From Mycobacteriaceae bacterium (lineage in GTDB: Bacteria > Actinomycetota > Actinomycetes > Mycobacteriales > Mycobacteriaceae), in contig JABFVX010000187.1 in NCBI GenBank assembly GCA_013362555.1, positions 1 through 6,872 on the forward strand: a stretch of DNA of 6,872 nt, written 5' to 3'. The position numbers and the translations under genes were made by a program. The notes under the pieces are model-generated. The model searched no databases, had not been told where the DNA came from, and saw only the letters and a list, made by a program, of their open reading frames with translations. Shown here piece by piece: positions 5,325 through 6,872 of the stretch (positions within the stretch are counted from its first letter, which is position 1; every line of letters starts with the position of its first letter).

Positions 5325-6217
5325 CTACGTCCGCAGACGTCGAGAGGCCCTTCCGGTTCGGCGTCCGGTTCGGCGTCCGGTTGTCCGGCAGATCGCCGCT
5401 GGCCTGGCTGCGGGACCGAGCCAGGCAGGCGGAACAGCTCGGCTACGACGTCCTCATGCTGCCGGACCACCTCGACACCGTGTCGGCGTTTCCGGCGCTG
5501 GCCGCGCTGGCCGGGGTGACGACCCGGCCGCGGCTGGGGACGTTCGTGCTCAACACCGCCTTCTACAATCCGGCGTTGCTCGCCCGCGACGCCGCGACCC
5601 TCGACATGGTCACCGACGGCCGGTTCGACCTGGGCCTGGGCGCGGGCTGGGCCGAGCACGAATTCGACGAAGCGGGCCTGCCCTTTCCGGCCGCGGGCGC
5701 CCGCGTGGCGCACCTCGAACACACGCTGGCCGTGCTGCGGCAACGATTCGGGGCGGCGCCGCGGCCGCGAATCCTGGTGGCGGGCAGCGGAAAGCGGCTG
5801 CTCGCCGCCGCCGCGCGGGAGGCCGACACGCTGTCGTTGGCGAGTGTGCCGGTGCACACGCGCCCGGTCACCGACGCGGTCGTCGAGCAGGCGCTCGCGG
5901 CGCGGATCGCGCACATCCGCTCCGCGGCCTGCCGACCGGTCCAGGACCTGGAACTGGGTCTCACCCTCGGCTCGGTGACGCTCGCGGGACACGGCGCGCC
6001 CGACCTGTCGATGCTGCGCAACTCGGCTCCCGGCCTGTCCGACGACGAACTGCCTGCGCTGCCCGGCGTCCTGCACGGCGCACCCGCCGAGATCGCCGAA
6101 ACCTTGGTGCGGTACCGGGAACGGCACCACCTGACCCATTTCGTGGCGCCCGCCGCCGACATGGTCGCCTTCGCTCAGGTGATCGACCGAATCCGTGGTC
6201 ACCGTTGTCCTGCATGA
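5315..6217 (+). CDS. LLM-class F420-dependent oxidoreductase (MSMEG_2516-like family)
   Basis: A 300-residue luciferase-like TIM-barrel oxidoreductase, expected to use coenzyme F420. Family features are the N-terminal FRFGV strand (from residue 13), GYDVLMLPDH (43-52), GTFVLNTAFYNPALLARDAATLDMVTDGRFDLGLGAGW in two adjoining stretches ending at 112, and the C-terminal region PAEIAETLVRYRERHHLTHFV. The length is about normal for the family. The best start is the GTG at 5315, which puts FRFGV in its usual N-terminal place. It overlaps the TPR gene by 10 bases, so translation is probably coupled and the ribosome site is weak. Residues 14-17 (RFGV) are repeated at 18-21 because of a 12-base duplication. 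Related F420-dependent reductases act in some RiPP pathways on dehydroamino acids, but no dehydratase is visible here, so the substrate is unknown. The left arm of the following repeat covers its last codons. Confidence 0.85.
   Translation: MPLTTSADVERPFRFGVRFGVRLSGRSPLAWLRDRARQAEQLGYDVLMLPDHLDTVSAFPALAALAGVTTRPRLGTFVLNTAFYNPALLARDAATLDMVTDGRFDLGLGAGWAEHEFDEAGLPFPAAGARVAHLEHTLAVLRQRFGAAPRPRILVAGSGKRLLAAAAREADTLSLASVPVHTRPVTDAVVEQALAARIAHIRSAACRPVQDLELGLTLGSVTLAGHGAPDLSMLRNSAPGLSDDELPALPGVLHGAPAEIAETLVRYRERHHLTHFVAPAADMVAFAQVIDRIRGHRCPA
5353..5382 (+). repeat. 12-base tandem duplication inside the LLM gene
   Basis: CCGGTTCGGCGT occurs at 5353-5364 and again at 5365-5376, with six bases of a third copy (5377-5382). 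The frame is kept, and four residues (RFGV) are duplicated at the first beta-strand of the barrel. This looks like a recent slippage event. Confidence 0.85.
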
Positions 6218-6259
6218 CCCATGACGTGCGTCGAACAGACATCACGGGTCATTCAGGAC
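6207..6259. repeat. Intergenic inverted repeat, copy 1 (possible bidirectional terminator)
   Basis: Arms 6207-6226 and 6240-6259 match at 17 of 20 positions around a 13-base loop. The left arm overlaps the stop codon of the LLM gene. Two of the three mismatches become G-U pairs in a minus-strand transcript, so the hairpin would be stronger in that direction. The left arm plus the following four bases recurs at 6833-6856 with 23 of 24 bases identical, so this is a dispersed element and not only a local terminator. It separates the coupled operon from the nitroreductase gene. Confidence 0.75.
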
Positions 6260-6313
6260 GGCCGTCGTCGATGAGGACAGAAATTGACCTAATGGTGCGG
6301 CAGACTGGCCGTC

Positions 6314-6826
6314 ATGAGCAACGCGGAATCGACACCCGGACCATCGGACCCCAAGGACGTCGTTTCTTACGATGACCCCGACGCGCCCTGGAACCAAGCC
6401 TGGGACCAGGAGGGCAGCATCGCCAATTGGAACGACGACGTGATCAAGGAGTTTCGCGAGAACGGCGGCGCCGTCGGCGGCGCCTACGCGGGCGGAGACC
6501 TTATCCTGCTCACGACGACGGGAGCGCGCAGCGGCAAACAGCACGTGACGCCGCTGGGCCCGCTCTACCGCGGCGACATCATGTATGTCAGCTCGTTCAT
6601 CGAGGACAAATACCCGGCGTGGTGGTACAACGTCAAGGCGAACCCGCACGTGACCGTCGAGTTCAAGGACAAGACCTACCGGGCGATCGGACGGGTGCTC
6701 GAGGGTGCGGAGTACGCCGAGTTCGCGGCATGGGCGCTGGCGAACAACCCACTGCTCGCCGACTTCCAGGCCAAGATCGACCGGCCGATTCCGCTGGCGG
6801 TGCTGGACCTCGCGCCGCCTGCCTGA
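6314..6826 (+). CDS. Deazaflavin (F420)-dependent nitroreductase-family protein
   Basis: A 170-residue protein of the DDN split-barrel family, typical of mycobacteria, Nocardia and relatives. Members bind F420 and reduce quinones, nitroaromatics or other acceptors. Diagnostic features are WNDDVIKEFRENGG (about 38-51), LILLTTTGARSGKQHVTPLG (F420 phosphate-binding region, about 61-80), YVSSFIEDKYPAWWYNVKANPHVTVE (two adjoining stretches), and the C-terminal ending DRPIPLAVLDL. The first 35 or so residues are acidic and proline-rich. The ATG at 6314 has no clear Shine-Dalgarno site, so the message may have a short leader or none. It is separated from the LLM gene by 96 bases containing a repeat and is followed directly by another repeat copy, so it is probably its own transcription unit. 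Physiological substrate unknown. Confidence 0.88.
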   Translation: MSNAESTPGPSDPKDVVSYDDPDAPWNQAWDQEGSIANWNDDVIKEFRENGGAVGGAYAGGDLILLTTTGARSGKQHVTPLGPLYRGDIMYVSSFIEDKYPAWWYNVKANPHVTVEFKDKTYRAIGRVLEGAEYAEFAAWALANNPLLADFQAKIDRPIPLAVLDLAPPA

Positions 6827-6832
6827 TGCGCG

Positions 6833-6872
6833 GTCCTGAATGACCCATGACGTGCGCTGAGCGCACGTCATG
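6833..6872. repeat. Intergenic inverted repeat, copy 2, cut by the window end
   Basis: Bases 6833-6856 repeat 6207-6230 with one difference. Bases 6846-6858 (CATGACGTGCGCT) are exactly complementary to 6860-6872 around a single G, and the window stops there. It starts 6 bases after the nitroreductase stop codon, a position expected of a terminator. If the symmetry continues, the next 13 bases outside the window should be complementary to 6833-6845. Confidence 0.8.

Noticed and set aside
6284..6293. TTGACC followed by TAAT as a promoter of the nitroreductase gene
   Set aside because: The two elements adjoin, so they cannot be a -35/-10 pair. No acceptable partner box lies at 16-18 bases in either direction.

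Overview
The window is high-GC DNA, with G or C at most third codon positions. It carries two predicted coenzyme-F420-type oxidoreductases and an FxsB-type radical SAM enzyme. This points to an actinobacterium. A Nocardia-like or related mycolate/pseudonocardial genome is my best guess, but nothing in the window fixes the genus.

Layout, all on the + strand. (1) Positions 1-776: the C-terminal half of an MFS exporter, with its start outside the window. (2) 777-872: a spacer with a perfect 10-bp stem-loop. (3) 873-1031: a 52-residue peptide gene that looks like a RiPP precursor. It ends in Phe-Ile-Asp-Tyr-Gln and has a double-glycine-like leader. (4) 1032-1210: a non-coding spacer largely occupied by three consecutive stem-loops. 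(5) 1211-6217: four tightly coupled genes whose ends overlap by 4, 4 and 10 bases. They encode an FxsB-like radical SAM/SPASM peptide cyclase, a stand-alone HExxH-motif peptide-modifying enzyme, a TPR-containing protein of unknown function, and an LLM-class (luciferase-like) F420-dependent oxidoreductase. (6) 6207-6259: an imperfect inverted repeat. (7) 6314-6826: a deazaflavin-dependent nitroreductase-family gene. (8) 6833-6872: a second copy of the same repeat, cut by the window edge.

The central hypothesis is a RiPP pathway. The peptide would be translated from a strong Shine-Dalgarno site, with hairpins possibly damping read-through into the enzymes. The radical SAM enzyme would crosslink an aromatic residue near the C-terminus, and the HExxH enzyme would hydroxylate a beta-carbon. 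The LLM enzyme would add an F420-dependent redox step, and the MFS protein could export the product. The unusual points are the FxDxx C-terminus where FxsA-type peptides have FxSxx, the HExxH enzyme encoded separately rather than fused to the radical SAM protein, and the translationally coupled F420-type enzyme. The nitroreductase-family gene sits beyond a repeat and is probably not part of the pathway.
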